Assembly (NCBI RefSeq): GCF_009905375.1 | Contig: NC_133650.1 | Span: 61,643,628 to 61,707,627, forward strand | Reading direction: 5' to 3' | DNA from: Apium graveolens | Lineage: Eukaryota; Streptophyta; Magnoliopsida; Apiales; Apiaceae | DNA: 64,000 nucleotides | In this document: in pieces, positions 11,041-21,451 of the stretch | Layout of the letters: each line of letters begins with the position of its first letter | Numbering within the stretch: the stretch's first letter is position 1 | Notes under the pieces: generated by a model | What the model was told of the DNA's origin: nothing | What the model saw: the letters and a program-made list of their open reading frames with translations, nothing else | Databases searched by the model: none | Made by a program: the position numbers and the translations under genes

Positions 11041-12235
11041 CCGACTTTATGTATACTCGGCTATTCTCGTGCTTTTATACCCGGATCATATGTACAGTGC
11101 TTATCCGGTTTTACTCAGTTGTGTTGACTTGATTTTCCTCGTTTTCTTTCAGGTTTTCCCCACTATAATCCGTATTTTACTTCTATAATGTCTTCCTCTA
11201 CGTATGTTGCTGCTTTCAACACCCTAGGACTTGCTATCTAGACCAAGAGCATTGGGGTGCCGGGTTCGGATCAGCAGATGTTGAAGGAGGAGCCGAGTCC
11301 TCTGCTCCCAGGAATGATGTCGATCCTAATTCTGAGCTCATTAATGTTAACACTATAATTCGGGAAATTCCTGATGTAGCCGAGCCCTCTCGCAAGAGGA
11401 AGAAGAGTGTGCCAATTTCCATGCCTCTCCGGGGAAAAATGTTGTTGCTGACCGGGTTATTTACGATTCTGAGGGGAAGGATCTGGACGGGGAGCCTGTG
11501 AAGGTTGGTACCAAGACCCTGATGGATATGGCTAACTTCATGTAGGACATTCCAGATGATGATGATTGGGACAAGATGGAAGGGTCCTAGATGGCAGCAG
11601 CTTTCAAGAAACTTAGCGGACATTGGGGACAAGTAAATTTATATTTCACTTCTTTTTCATACCCGTGTAGGATTTTTTGACGTAGCCATTTTTTCTTGTT
11701 TCTTTTTAGGTTGGGGTGCTATTGATGTCTGCTCGGACATAGCCTTCAATGAGCTCCGGGAGGCCAACAAGAGGACTGATTCTGAAAAGGAGAGGGCTGC
11801 TAATTTGAAGGATGAGTTGGATGAGGCCCGGGAGGGTTTCAAAATAGTTAAATCCGGGTTGAACCGGAAGCTTAGGGAGGAGAAGTACCGGGCTGATGAT
11901 CTTGTGAAGGAGGTTAAGAATCTTAAGGCTGAGTTGGCTACCAAGGAGAACTTAAACAAGGAAGCTACCATTGCCGAGTTCAAGGCAAGTGAGGAGTATG
12001 ATATGGGAGTTGCTCAAACCGGGGCCCCTGATGTTCAGAGAGCTTGGGTTGTAGCCGAGAGACATGTCAAGACCGATCCCGGGGCAAGCTGGCCGAGCTT
12101 CATTCAGTAGTTGCTTGTTGCCAAGGCTGCCATTGAACAAGGGAAGGGAGAACCGGAACCCTACGATGGCCCCAATCCTAGTTTCCTGTAGGTGAATCCG
12201 GCTTTGCAAAGCTGTCTTGGCTATGCCACGTAATT
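11041..12235 (+). pseudogene. extra ORF with gypsy-type putative transposase-like, coiled-coil product
   Basis: A broken coding region on the plus strand: a pyrimidine-rich acceptor near 11151, ATG at about 11188, an acidic SRKRKK-containing segment (to 11510), a DDDDW..MAAAFKKLSGHWGQ-type segment, an intron with GT after GGACAA (about 11632) and TTTTTAG near 11709, then a Glu/Lys-rich coiled coil (11745-12110). I recognise it as resembling plant proteins with the 'putative gypsy-type transposon' domain (PF04195 family), known as extra ORFs of Tat-lineage elements. It is antisense to the LTR-like sequence at 12782-13357, which fits an antisense ORF near the 5' LTR. Stops near 11240, 11544, 11590, 12109 and 12190. 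Confidence 0.55.
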
Positions 12236-12364
12236 ATTATTTTTCTCGTACTTTATTATTGTGGATGATGTTTGAACCTTGAATTTGGTCGAATTGGTGT
12301 TCAATCTGGATTACTGCTTTTATGAATTTAGTTTCGTTTGTCGTATCTAACTGTGTTCTTTATC

Positions 12365-12650
12365 ATAGTTTTTATACTTAGAAAGTGTTCTAAGTAAAAA
12401 TCTGAATGCTTCAACCCGGGTATGAATTCATAGCCAGGTTGATATTCATAACCGGGTTGATATTGGTTTTATATTGCTTTTTATTCTTAGAAAATATTTT
12501 AAGTATAAAATGATTGTTTTTTAACCCGGGTATGAAGTCATAGTCGGGTTGATGTTTGGCCTTTTTTTACTTTTTATACTTGGTAGATATTATAAGTACA
12601 AAATGATTGCTTTCAACTCGGGTATGAAGTCATATGCGGTTCAATGTTTG
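12365..12650 (+). repeat. three diverged ~95-110-bp tandem repeats
   Basis: Landmark AACCCGGGTATGAA at 12413 and 12523 and AACTCGGGTATGAA at 12615. Each is followed by a (G)GGTTGAT-type phrase and preceded by a TTTTATACTTAG..AAGTA phrase. They lie between the antisense ORF and the LTR-like sequence, in the untranslated leader of the probable Tat-type remnant. The duplicate array is at about 58263-58547. Confidence 0.75.
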
Positions 12651-12762
12651 CTTTTTATATTGCTTTGTATACTTATGTTCTTACAGGTTAAAGAAATGGA
12701 TTCTTTTAAGAGTTTGTTGATGAAGGTGAATCCAGGGGCACCGTGACCCAAGGATGGAGAGC

Positions 12763-12781
12763 CCCTACTTCTAGCTCCAAA
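12763..12781 (-). other. possible primer-binding site of Tat-type remnant
   Basis: On the minus strand the LTR-like end is followed by TTTGGAGCTAGAAGTAGGG, close to the TTTGGCGCTAGAAG-type sequence I associate with PBS regions of some plant Tat/gypsy elements. One base differs from the usual pattern as I remember it. Weak evidence taken alone. Confidence 0.35.
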
Positions 12782-13357
12782 TGATAACTCCGGTGTGCGG
12801 GGAGGCTTCTTCCGACGCCGTGCCTGGACCTTCTTGCGATGGTTGCGGTGTAGCTGATGTGGTGTATCTGCAAAACAACACTAGAGGGGGGTTTGATCTC
12901 AGCGACGCTTCCGTTGTGAGAGTAAAAACTCTCTTGGAAAAAATGAAGATAGGTAGGATAATAAGGTGGTTGTGTGTGTATACTTGTGTGTAAGAGAGCG
13001 TAACCCCTAAACCCTTTTCTCTTGGGGTATTTATAGCCCAAAGGTAGGGTTTAGGGATTGATACCTTTAGATCAGGGTCGTTCATCGTTTCAGACAGAGG
13101 ACGCCTGACTCGGATGAATTCTATACATGTGTCCAGGTAAGGACCACCTTTAGGACGCACCAAAGGTGCGCTGACGCGTGTCATACTTGTCTCAGTTGTT
13201 AGTTGTTGATAGTTGTCATTGTCACGTGCCCAGCTATCAACTTGAGTCTGGCTCTCTTAACTTGCTTTTTCCGGGTGAGGAGGTCTCGGTTTTCCAGCTG
13301 AGCTTGTTTTACCCTAGATCTGGGTTGTGGTCTAACCGGGTTGCTTACACCATATCA
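12782..13357 (-). repeat. candidate 5' LTR of Tat-type gypsy remnant (576 bp)
   Basis: Bounded by TGATA (12782) and TATCA (13357), a 5-bp inverted repeat typical of LTR ends. On the minus strand it has a TATA box (GGGCTATAAATACC, about 13023-13038) in mid-element. Only the duplicated copy (58679-59254) is available for comparison, so LTR identity rests on the ends, the TATA box and the adjacent PBS-like sequence. Confidence 0.45.
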
Positions 13358-13489
13358 AAACACGCTTAAAAAAGGAAGGATTTTGGAGCATCTCAAGGAT
13401 ATGTTAAAGTGTGTTTTTTATGGAATAAAAACAGAACTTTCATCAAGAAAAAGATGAATCATACAAGAGTGTCTCCATCAATTCAAGAG

Positions 13490-13860
13490 AAGACGAGAAA
13501 AAGTGTTGATAATTGAGCGAACATGGAACTTTAGCCAATACATGGGCCACCTTGTTCGCTTGTCTTTAATAAAAGAAAGAGAGAATTATATTCTAGAATC
13601 GAGAATCCGATGACACACCTTAATAACATTTCCTATTTGCAAGAAGATTGTCACAGTTGCGCTGGATGTCTTGAACCGATAGTAGATAGTCTGATTCGAT
13701 GATCACTCGTTTACAAGACATAGAAAGCATCCATTGCAACCCCTCAAAAATAGCATTAACCTCAGGTTCAAGAACTGTGTTGACATTGTTAAAAGAAGAG
13801 TATTGCACTTCTAATGCACGAAGTGGTGATACAAATATTGATTATTGTGCGACATAAGAG
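13490..13860 (-). pseudogene. RNase H-like (RVT_3) fragment
   Basis: Minus-strand translation gives the second half of a plant RNase H-like domain: an EPEVNAIFEGLQWM block (the conserved acidic-residue and Gly-Leu helix), a VIIESDYLLSVQ block with the conserved Asp, then in a shifted frame ANKVAHVLAK near 13549. Such domains end LINE-type retrotransposons and also occur in stand-alone plant proteins. Stop and frameshift near 13620. No reverse transcriptase is adjacent. Duplicate at 59387-59757. Confidence 0.65.
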
Positions 13861-13869
13861 CTTGAGCAA

Positions 13870-15022
13870 GTAAAGAAAAACAGATATTGAAGCTCAAAAA
13901 GTGGAAGGTACGGCCTATATTCTAAAGTTTGGATAGATGTGCAATGAAAGATCAATCGGGGAACAAAAGTTAGAGTAATGTGTACACTGATAATACATCC
14001 ATCCAGGGGACGCATCATTGGAAATTTATTATTGTACAATATATTATTATATATAAATAATATATGTCATTTATTAATAATTTTATAATCTCATAAATAT
14101 AAAATTTTAACCAGTGTAAAATATTTATAATAAATTTTATTTTAAAACTAATTAATATGGGCTCATATATATATATATAATTTTAAAAAATTATAAAATA
14201 AAATAATAATTATAGTTTATTAAAAGAAATCTGTGTGTGGCACGGATTCTAAAATAATATGAATAAATTTGGAGTCGCAGTTCTCAATATTGTCAGGCCT
14301 TTCAGAAAGCTGCACAAAATTAAGTCGTTGAAAATCACTCAATTATGTGTGCATGAATTAGCTGCATATGTATATGATTCAGCTGTAACATACTTACATC
14401 ACTGAAATGTTTATATGAATTTTAAATTTCATTCTCACTTTGATCCAATTAATCCTTTACAAGTACACATTAGCAACTTGGGACATATCCGATAGTCTCT
14501 CAAGTATTTTTTAAATATATTATATAATATTGACTCTTAACAACTTAATGTGCATTCACCTCCAACAATATTTTTTATATCCACTTTTTAAATAATATTT
14601 TAATATTAAAATATCTTTCTTTAATAGAAGCACAATATAAAATGAAGGGAGAAAATGGGTGATTGAATTATTTTATAATAAAATATATGTTAAAAGTAAG
14701 TTGTTGGCTCTTAAAAGATAGAAGAGTAAGTAATCTCTTAAAGTTTTAAAGTTTTGGAGCTCCAATTTTGACAATACTCTTCATTTTTATACTTAAGTGT
14801 TTGTTTAAAGAGGTTGTTAGATATGGTCTGAGTGGTTGTTTGGTTTGGTATACCAAGAGTGTTGACTTCCGAAGGAAATGCTTTTTTTTTGTTTGGTTGA
14901 CAGCAAGGAATTTCAACTTGTTGGGTATTAATTTCCCATAACTCATTTGGTTAACTAGCGTACTTTCTTGGTGATATATTTTAAATTATTATCTTGGTCA
15001 TTATTATTTTCACTAATAACTA
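13870..15022. other. AT-rich sequence without recognisable genes
   Basis: Mostly A+T with short ATAT runs (about 14168-14182). I see no coding region or RNA gene. Near 14890-14905 the phrase TGTTTGGTTGAC is mirrored by GGTCAACCAAACAA in copy 2 (about 61235-61248), which could be terminal inverted repeats of a non-autonomous DNA element, but both ends are not preserved together in either copy. Confidence 0.5.
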
Positions 15023-15293
15023 CTCCCTCTGTCCCTCCCATTTGTTTACACTTTCCTTTTTGGGATGTCCCATCCAATTGTTTACATTTCAAAACTTTTC
15101 AAAAATAGTAAAGTTTTTATAATTTTTAAATTAACTACATCCACTATTTTCCTCCACTATAACCACTTTATACATATAATATTAATCGGTCCCACTACTT
15201 TACTCATTTTTTCAACTTTTCTCCACTACTTTATCATTTTTCTTAAACTCCGCGCCACACCCAAATGTAAACATTTGGGAGGGACGGAGGGAG
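15023..15293. mobile_element. Stowaway-type MITE (Tc1/mariner), 271 bp
   Basis: Terminal inverted repeats CTCCCTCTGTCCCTCCCA at the left and its near-perfect complement GGGAGGGACGGAGGGAG at the right, flanked on both sides by TA, the Stowaway/Tc1-mariner target-site duplication. The TIR similarity continues inwards (ATTTGTTTACA / TGTAAACATTT). It has no coding capacity. It is absent from copy 2, but because a 406-bp deletion removed it with its flanks, not by excision. Confidence 0.93.
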
Positions 15294-15767
15294 TATTTTT
15301 TTTGCTAAATCACTAATAACTATTTGTTTTTTTAATCCTTTTTAATAAGTAAAATCAAAAAGAAAAAAATGGTTATATAAAATGATGTATATTTATAATT
15401 TAAAATAATAATAAAAAAGGAATTTTAATGTTAATATTTTTATTTGCAAACCCTTATACTAACTAAAATTTTAAATGTCAAATACTATTACATAGATTTA
15501 AAAATAAATATTAAAAATATAATTAACACCTATATTATACTTTATTAAATAACTGAGTTATGTTTTGTTAATTTTTGTTTGCATATATTTTCAGTTTTAC
15601 TTATATTAATAATATATAAATTATTTTTATTTCTCGTGACTAACCTAAGTTAGATAGGAGTGGGTAAGTGATTTCCCAAGTTTTATGGGCATTTGGACTT
15701 CCCAGCAACTTACAATACCTACTCTTTGTCCAACCAAACTACTACTTAAATCAGTGTTACCATGAAG

Positions 15768-16127
15768 AATTTCCTGACCGGCGTCCTGACTGGAAGGAGA
15801 CCTGGCAATGGCTGGCTGGTAGGAGACATGGCAATGGCAAGCAGAGAACGAAGACCAATAACCTCCGCTTCACTTGGACTATCAGTATTGTGTGATCCAT
15901 GGCAAAATCAAGGTTATGTTCTGCTATAGTCACACAGAACTCTACAAGTTTGTCATGTTGGATGTCCTGGGTAAGCATTCATTTCCTTATAATTGTTAGT
16001 AGCTGTGCAGTCACACTGTCCAGGTAGTCTCATACTCGATTTGAAGGCTGTGAGTCCCCATGAACAGTAAGATAAAACCTCAGAACACGATGAGGCAATC
16101 CAGCGCCATAAACAGCTGGTTCTTGTC
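15768..16127 (-). pseudogene. FURRY-like (ARM-repeat cell morphogenesis protein) exon fragment
   Basis: On the minus strand an acceptor (ACTAAAATGCAG) precedes DKNQLFMALDCL, then, after a frameshift, RVLRFYLTVHGDSQPSN, DYLDSVTAQLL, MLTQDIQHDKLVEFC, TIAEHNLDFAMDHTIL and, in another frame, TDSPSEAEVIGLRSLLAIA. I recognise these as consecutive blocks of the plant homologue of Furry, a very large ARM/HEAT-repeat protein implicated in cell shape. In-frame stops replace residues before DYLDS and before MLTQ, and a small deletion follows HTIL. It is a relic. An upstream exon lies at 22156-22299, across the inserted element D. Confidence 0.75.
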
Positions 16128-16444
16128 CTGCATTTTAGTTGTAGAATATCCAAATTGGATTGTCTTGTAAGAGACACATAACTTGTAAGTCGATTCACCA
16201 CTAAACCAAAATCATGTTTGTGAAATAGAGAAAGCAAGGCATCCTGTATATTTGGAAAAATGAACATAAAACATTAAGCAAGGCATCCGGTTCAAAGAAC
16301 ATTAGACAAGAGATGGATATACTAAACCACAGGGTCGCCAAAACAAAGAAGAAGAGTCACGAGCGAGTAACAAACCTATTTCCAGAGAAATAGAAAAAAA
16401 AAATATTAACAGTTGATAGATCACTAGATTTTACTTACAGCAAG

Positions 16445-16579
16445 ATTCCAGTATTTCTTATATAAGAAGTATCAACAACAGAAAATTATTATGAGTGTTG
16501 GTAATAAATCTTCTGTGTTTCTCTTCACAAATTCTCTCTGCATATCACCTCTTTCTCAAACATAATTGTTCATCTATCA
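16445..16579 (+). repeat. 5' LTR of element D, 5'-truncated (135 bp)
   Basis: Matches 21317-21451 of the 3' LTR (ATTCCAGTATTTCTTATATA .. CTATCA). The first 68 bp of U3 are missing and replaced by sequence ending TTACTTACAGCAAG. Same truncation in copy 2 (62357-62491). Confidence 0.85.
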
Positions 16580-16580
16580 T

Positions 16581-16592
16581 TGGTATCAGAGC
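16581..16592 (+). other. primer-binding site, element D
   Basis: TGGTATCAGAGC, complementary to initiator Met tRNA, one base after the LTR end. Duplicate at 62493-62504. Confidence 0.9.
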
Positions 16593-16735
16593 CTTTTCCA
16601 TCCACACTTCCTCGCCTGCAAACCCTACACTCTGTTTTTTCTGTTCACAATTTACGGAAAAAAAAAGATTAAATTAAAAATACAGTCTGGTCGTGTAAAT
16701 TAGTCCTGGCGCCATCGACAAGGAGTTCAACAGCT

Positions 16736-18218
16736 ATGGAGAATCAAATCAAGAACCTAGAAAAAAATTTGAGCAGCAAACCACTGAAACTAACAAAAAA
16801 TTTGATGCACTGATGAATGTGCTGAGAGAGATGAAGGAAGCCCATATATCCCAGAATGACAATAACAAAAGTTCGGGGGAATTTTCTCGAGAAACAAACA
16901 CTGGAGGTCCAATTCACAACAAAACTCATCACGGTTATGTGCCAAAGTTGGAATTACCAAGGTTTGATGGTTCTAATCCTCGATTATGAGTTAAAAAGTG
17001 TTGTAAGTATTTCAACTTGTGCAAAATTCCTGAAGATCAGCGTGTTGATTTGGATTCGTTATATATGATTGATAAGGCTGAAAACTGGATTTCTAGCTAT
17101 TTGTCGGTAAGGAAATTTTTGGATTGGAATGATTTTGTGATAGATCTTAATGCTAGGTTCAAGGATGAGACGGGAATTAACGCGGTCGAGCAGTTCAATA
17201 AGTTACAACAACACGACTCTATTGAACTATATATAGATGAATTTTGAAAATTTACGAGCCTTAATGTTGCAAAACAACTCTGTGCTGCCTGATTCATATG
17301 TGTTGGAGAGCTTTATAGGAGGGTGGAAACCTGCTGTTAAACCCGTGGTGAGGGAATTTAAACCAACCTCCATGGCTGATGCTATAGAAATTGCAAGTTA
17401 AACCAACCTCCATGGCTGATGCTATAGAAATTGCAAGATTACAAGAGGAATCCCTTAATAGTGTTAATACAAAAATCATCAAGTCCACTGTGACCAACAA
17501 CTACACCCCAAAATTTCAACAGTACACACCCTCGCTGGCTAACACCAAACCACCATTACTACCAAGACCGGAACCCAAACAAGTCATTACACCTTTCACT
17601 AAACAGACTTCAACTCCTGCGAAAACTTTTAAACATATACCTGCCGATGTCAGAGCTGAAAAGATTGCAAAGGGACTGTGTTACTATTGTGACCAACCTT
17701 ATGACAGGAACCATAAGTGTAAATTCCGAGAACCTCAATTATTTACGGTTGAGATCCCAGGCACGGATTTAGATGTGTATGATGATATGACAAATCAAGA
17801 AGAAGAGGGTACTACGGTAGGTGATCATTTCATCTCTGTTAATGCTTTAGCGGGCAGTCAAAGTTTCCAAATAATGAGGGTTCAAGGTGCAGTGAATGGA
17901 AAAATTATAAATATTTTAATTGACTCGGGAAGTACTCATAACTTTCTGGACTTGTCACTTGCTAAAAAATTGGGTTGTAATTTAAAAGAAATTAACCCTC
18001 AGTCCATCATTGTAGCAGATGGCAGTCATCTTCCCTGTCAACATGTCTACAAAAATTTTATACGGAAGATACAAGGGTCTGAATTCAACACTGATGTGAT
18101 GCTTATACCTTTAGGAAGTTGTGATATGGTGTTGGGTATTCAGTGGTTGAGTAAGCTTGGACCTATATTGTGGGATTTTACAGATTTGGTGATGCAGTTT
18201 AAATTTCAGGGAAAATAG
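16736..18218 (+). pseudogene. gag and protease of element D, copy 1
   Basis: ATG at 16736, N-terminal coiled region (frameshifted in an A run near 16760), the LPRFDGSNP block, a stop near 16987 where TGG (Trp) is expected, then the gag core with KAENWISSYL (17017-17247). Copy 1 then carries an extra T near 17243 and a 40-bp tandem duplication (17358-17437), both absent from copy 2. The remainder (17391-18218) has a CYYCDQPYDRNHKC knuckle and the pepsin-like protease motif LIDSGSTHNFL with D-S-G intact (17922-17930). It ends at a TAG near 18216. Confidence 0.85.
17358..17437 (+). repeat. 40-bp tandem duplication in D gag
   Basis: Two perfect copies of a 40-bp unit beginning TTAAACCAACCTCC (17358-17397 and 17398-17437). 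Copy 2 has one unit, so this arose in copy 1 after the segmental duplication. Forty is not a multiple of three, so it shifts the reading frame. Confidence 0.95.
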
Positions 18219-18283
18219 TTTGTCCTTAAGGGCATTCCTATCCATAAATTGAAGGTGGTTGAGGGAGCGCCTAATTCTAACTC

Positions 18284-21208
18284 ATGAAAAATGCTGCCCA
18301 TCTTTGTTTTTTACAGTTGATTAAGCATCCAGACACAGCAAGGTCACGACAACAACTTCTTGATAAAGGTTCTCCAAAAGCATATCAAGAATTGGAAAAT
18401 TTGAAGGAGACCTATAAAAAGGTATTTGAAGAACCTCAAGAGCTTCCTCCTTTGAGGGGTTCCTTTGATCATACCATTCCTCTAGAAAATGGCACAGGCC
18501 CCGTAAATATTCGACCTTACAAATATCCGTTGAAACAAAGAGATATTATTGAGTTATTGATCCAAGAGATGTCGGATAGAGGAATTCAAAAATAGCTCAA
18601 GTCCTTTTGCGTCACCTGTTGTGTTAGTGGGCAAGAAGGATGGTACTTGGAGGCTATGTGTAGATTACAGGGAGCTAAATAAACGGACTATAAAGAATAA
18701 GTATCCAATACCGGTGGTTGATGAGCTTATTGATGAACTTTCTGGGGCTACAGTGTTTAGTAAATTGGATTTGAGATCAGGTTATCACCAAATGAGAGTG
18801 CAACCGGATGACATTTACAAAACTGCATTCAAAACTTATACAGGTCATTATGAGTTTTTGATAATGCCATTTGGCCTTACGAATGCACCTGCCTCATTTC
18901 AATATTGGATGAACAATTTTTTTAAACATTTTCTAATAAAGTCATTTTTGGTTTTCTTTGATGATATCTTGGTCTACAGCAAAACTATCGAAGATCATTG
19001 GCAACATTTGGCTGCAGTTTTTGAAGTAATGAAGACAAACATGTTGTTTGCGAAAGCTAGTAAGTGTGTTTTTGCTACTGATAAGGTAGAGTACCTCGTC
19101 CATTTTATCTCTGCTACTAGAATAGAATCTGACCCACAAAAAGCAGCAGCAGTAGAGAGTTGGCCCGTACCTTCTTCTATGAGAGACTTAAGGGGCTTTT
19201 TGGGGCTCGCGGGATACTACCAAAAATTTGTTAAAGGATATGCTACTATTAGCAAACCATTAACAAATCTGCTCAAGAAACGTACTTTTACGTGGAATGA
19301 ACAGGCTCAAGAGGCATTCTCAGCCTTGAAGCACGCATTAGTAAATGCACCCGTCTTGGCACTGCCTGACTTTTCAGAATTATTTGTAGTGGAAACAGAT
19401 GCTTCGAAAATGGGGATAGGAGCAGTCTGGATGCAAGAAGGTCATCCTTTGGCCTTTATCAGCAAGTCTTTGGGCCCGAAATTACAAAATTTATCTGCTT
19501 ATGAAAAAGAATTACTTGCTTTGGTGTTTGCTGTCCAAAAATGGGAACACTACCTTTTAGGGAGTCACTTCATTGTTAAGACAGACCAGAAAAGCTTGCA
19601 GTGGATGTTGCAACAAAAATTGACTACACCATTTCAACAGTTTTGGATTTCTAAGCTTATGGGCTTTGATTACGAAATACAATATAAAAAAGGGGTAGAA
19701 AATATTGCTGTCGATGCATTATCCAGGGTTCAAGGAGCTGAATTATTGTGTATGGCACTTTCCGTATCATCTTCTAAACTTCCCCAGTTGATTAAGTCTA
19801 GTTATTAGCTAGATGTTGGCCTCACACAAATCATTCAACAACTAGAGCAACACATCAGCATTTCTCATTACAAATCACAAGATGGTTTGTTATACAAGAA
19901 TGAAAAGATTGTAGTAGGACCTGATGCTAATCTCAGAAGTAAACTTATTAATTGGCATCACGCTTCGGTTGAAGGAGGCCACTCGGGAAGAGAAATAACT
20001 TTGAAGCGAATTAAGAGCTTATTTTATTGGAAGGGTATGACACAACATGTTAGACAGTTTGTAAGAGCCTGCTTGGTTTTTCAAAAATCTAAAACAGAAA
20101 CAATCGCTAGCCCTGGTCTATTACAACCTTTGCCGATACTTGAAGAGGTGTGGACTGATATTTCGATGGATTTTATATCCGGATTACCTAAATCAAATGG
20201 TTAAGACGTTATTTTTGTGGTTGTAGACAGGCTAAGCAAATACGCACACTTTATGACTTTATCACATCCATTCACAGCCATTCAAGTTGCACAATGCTAT
20301 TTGAATAATGTTTTTAAACTTCATGGTTGGCCGCGAAGCATAGTCAGTTACCGAGATTCTGTGTTTTTGAGCACTTTCTGGAAAGGTTTGTTCAGTTTAC
20401 ACGGAACTGAATTTCTTTTGTCATCTGTATACTATCCACAAATGGATGGGCAGACAGAGGTATTAAACAGGTGTCTTGAAACATATCTTAGGTGTATGTG
20501 TAGTGAGAATTTGAAGGACTGGAGTTCTTGGTTACCACTAGCTGAGTGGTGGTATAACACTCATTACCACACATCTGCGCAAATAACTCCTTATGAGCTT
20601 GTCTATAATCAGCCCCCTCCATTACATTTGCCGTACTTACCAGGGGAATCTACTAATCATGAAGTTGATAGAAGCTTGCATAGAAGAGAGGCGATGCTGA
20701 CAAAATTAAAGTTCCATTTGATCCGGTCTCACGTGAGAATGAAGCAACAAGCTGATAAACACAGGTCTGAGAGAAATTTTAAGGTTGGGGATTGGGTATG
20801 GCTTAAATTGCAACCTTATAGACAGCAGACTGTTGCGTCCAGAAGCAATCAGAAGTTGGCTTCAAAGTATTTTGGTCCATTTAAAGTGATAGCTACAATT
20901 GGTAAAGCTGCATACCAACTTCATTTTCCACCATCGGTCCAAATTCATAATGTGTTCCATGTCTCTCAATTAAAGCCGGTCATTGGTGAGGTTCCGCTTG
21001 TTGTTCAGTTGCCCGGAGAGATGCAGATTACAGTACCCTTTAATACGGAGAAAGTCCTGAAACAATACTGGACAAAAGGTTTGTGAAGGTTAATAATGTG
21101 GCCCAGGTGCAATTTTTGGTGAAGTGGAAGGACTGTCAAGTGCACGAGAGTTCCTGGGAAGTAGCTGGGGATTTTGCTTCCAAGTTTCCACACCTGGTGG
21201 ATATCTAA
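18284..21208 (+). pseudogene. RT, RNase H, integrase and chromodomain of element D
   Basis: A reverse transcriptase lead-in (18284-18595) is followed by a one-base A-run insertion near 18590, then RT (18621 on) with [22 protein letters not shown] and the catalytic FFDD (18954-18965), RNase H (VVETDASKMGIGAV .. VDALSR) to a TAG at 19806, and integrase 19887-21086. INT has lost key residues: the second zinc Cys pair reads C-L-V-F, and the S-D-R-D motif reads SYRD, so the second catalytic Asp is Tyr. A stop at 20202 follows the first Asp block. After a frameshift near 21050 comes a chromodomain (QFLVKWKDC..ESSWEVAGDF) ending at 21208. Confidence 0.88.
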
Positions 21209-21234
21209 TCCAGACTTGGGACAAGTCTGTATTC

Positions 21235-21244
21235 AAGAAGGGGT
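21235..21244 (+). other. polypurine tract, element D
   Basis: AAGAAGGGGT just upstream of the 3' LTR start TGATATGGG at 21249. Confidence 0.7.
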
Positions 21245-21248
21245 ATAT

Positions 21249-21451
21249 TGATATGGGAGCTTTTATTTAGGCTTTTATTTAGAGCTAAATAATAGCTAAA
21301 TAATATTATTTCTTGCATTCCAGTATTTCTTATATAAGAAGTATCGACAACTGAAAATCATTATGAGTTTTAGTAATAAATCTTCTGTGTTTCTCTTCAC
21401 AAATTCTCTCTGCATCTCACCTCTTTCTCAAACATAATTGTTCCTCTATCA
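21249..21451 (+). repeat. 3' LTR of element D (203 bp)
   Basis: TGATA..TATCA ends form a 5-bp inverted repeat. The last 135 bp match the 5' LTR at 16445-16579 with a few differences. Confidence 0.88.

Larger units (their letters stand above)
16445..21451 (+). mobile_element. small Ty3/gypsy chromovirus D (Reina-like)
   Basis: A plus-strand gypsy element of about 5 kb: truncated 5' LTR, PBS, gag, protease, RT, RNase H, INT, chromodomain, PPT, 3' LTR. Short LTRs (203 bp), compact size and a C-terminal chromodomain fit the Reina-like chromoviruses; the clade is my inference. The 5' LTR lacks its first ~68 bp in both duplicate copies, so this truncation predates the duplication and no target-site duplication can be checked. 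It sits inside the FURRY-like relic. Confidence 0.85.

Noticed and set aside
12771..13184. 137-codon minus-strand ORF (also 58668-59081)
   Set aside because: It lies inside the LTR-like sequence across its TATA box; open in both copies because they are recent duplicates.
15023..15293. MITE as a polymorphic insertion or clean excision between the duplicates
   Set aside because: Copy 2 lacks 406 bp including flanks on both sides, with a TTGTT join; a TA-to-TA excision would have left the flanks.
16576..16592. TGGTATCAGAGC stretches as part of a tRNA gene
   Set aside because: Only the 12-base PBS is present next to LTR ends; no cloverleaf-forming sequence surrounds it.
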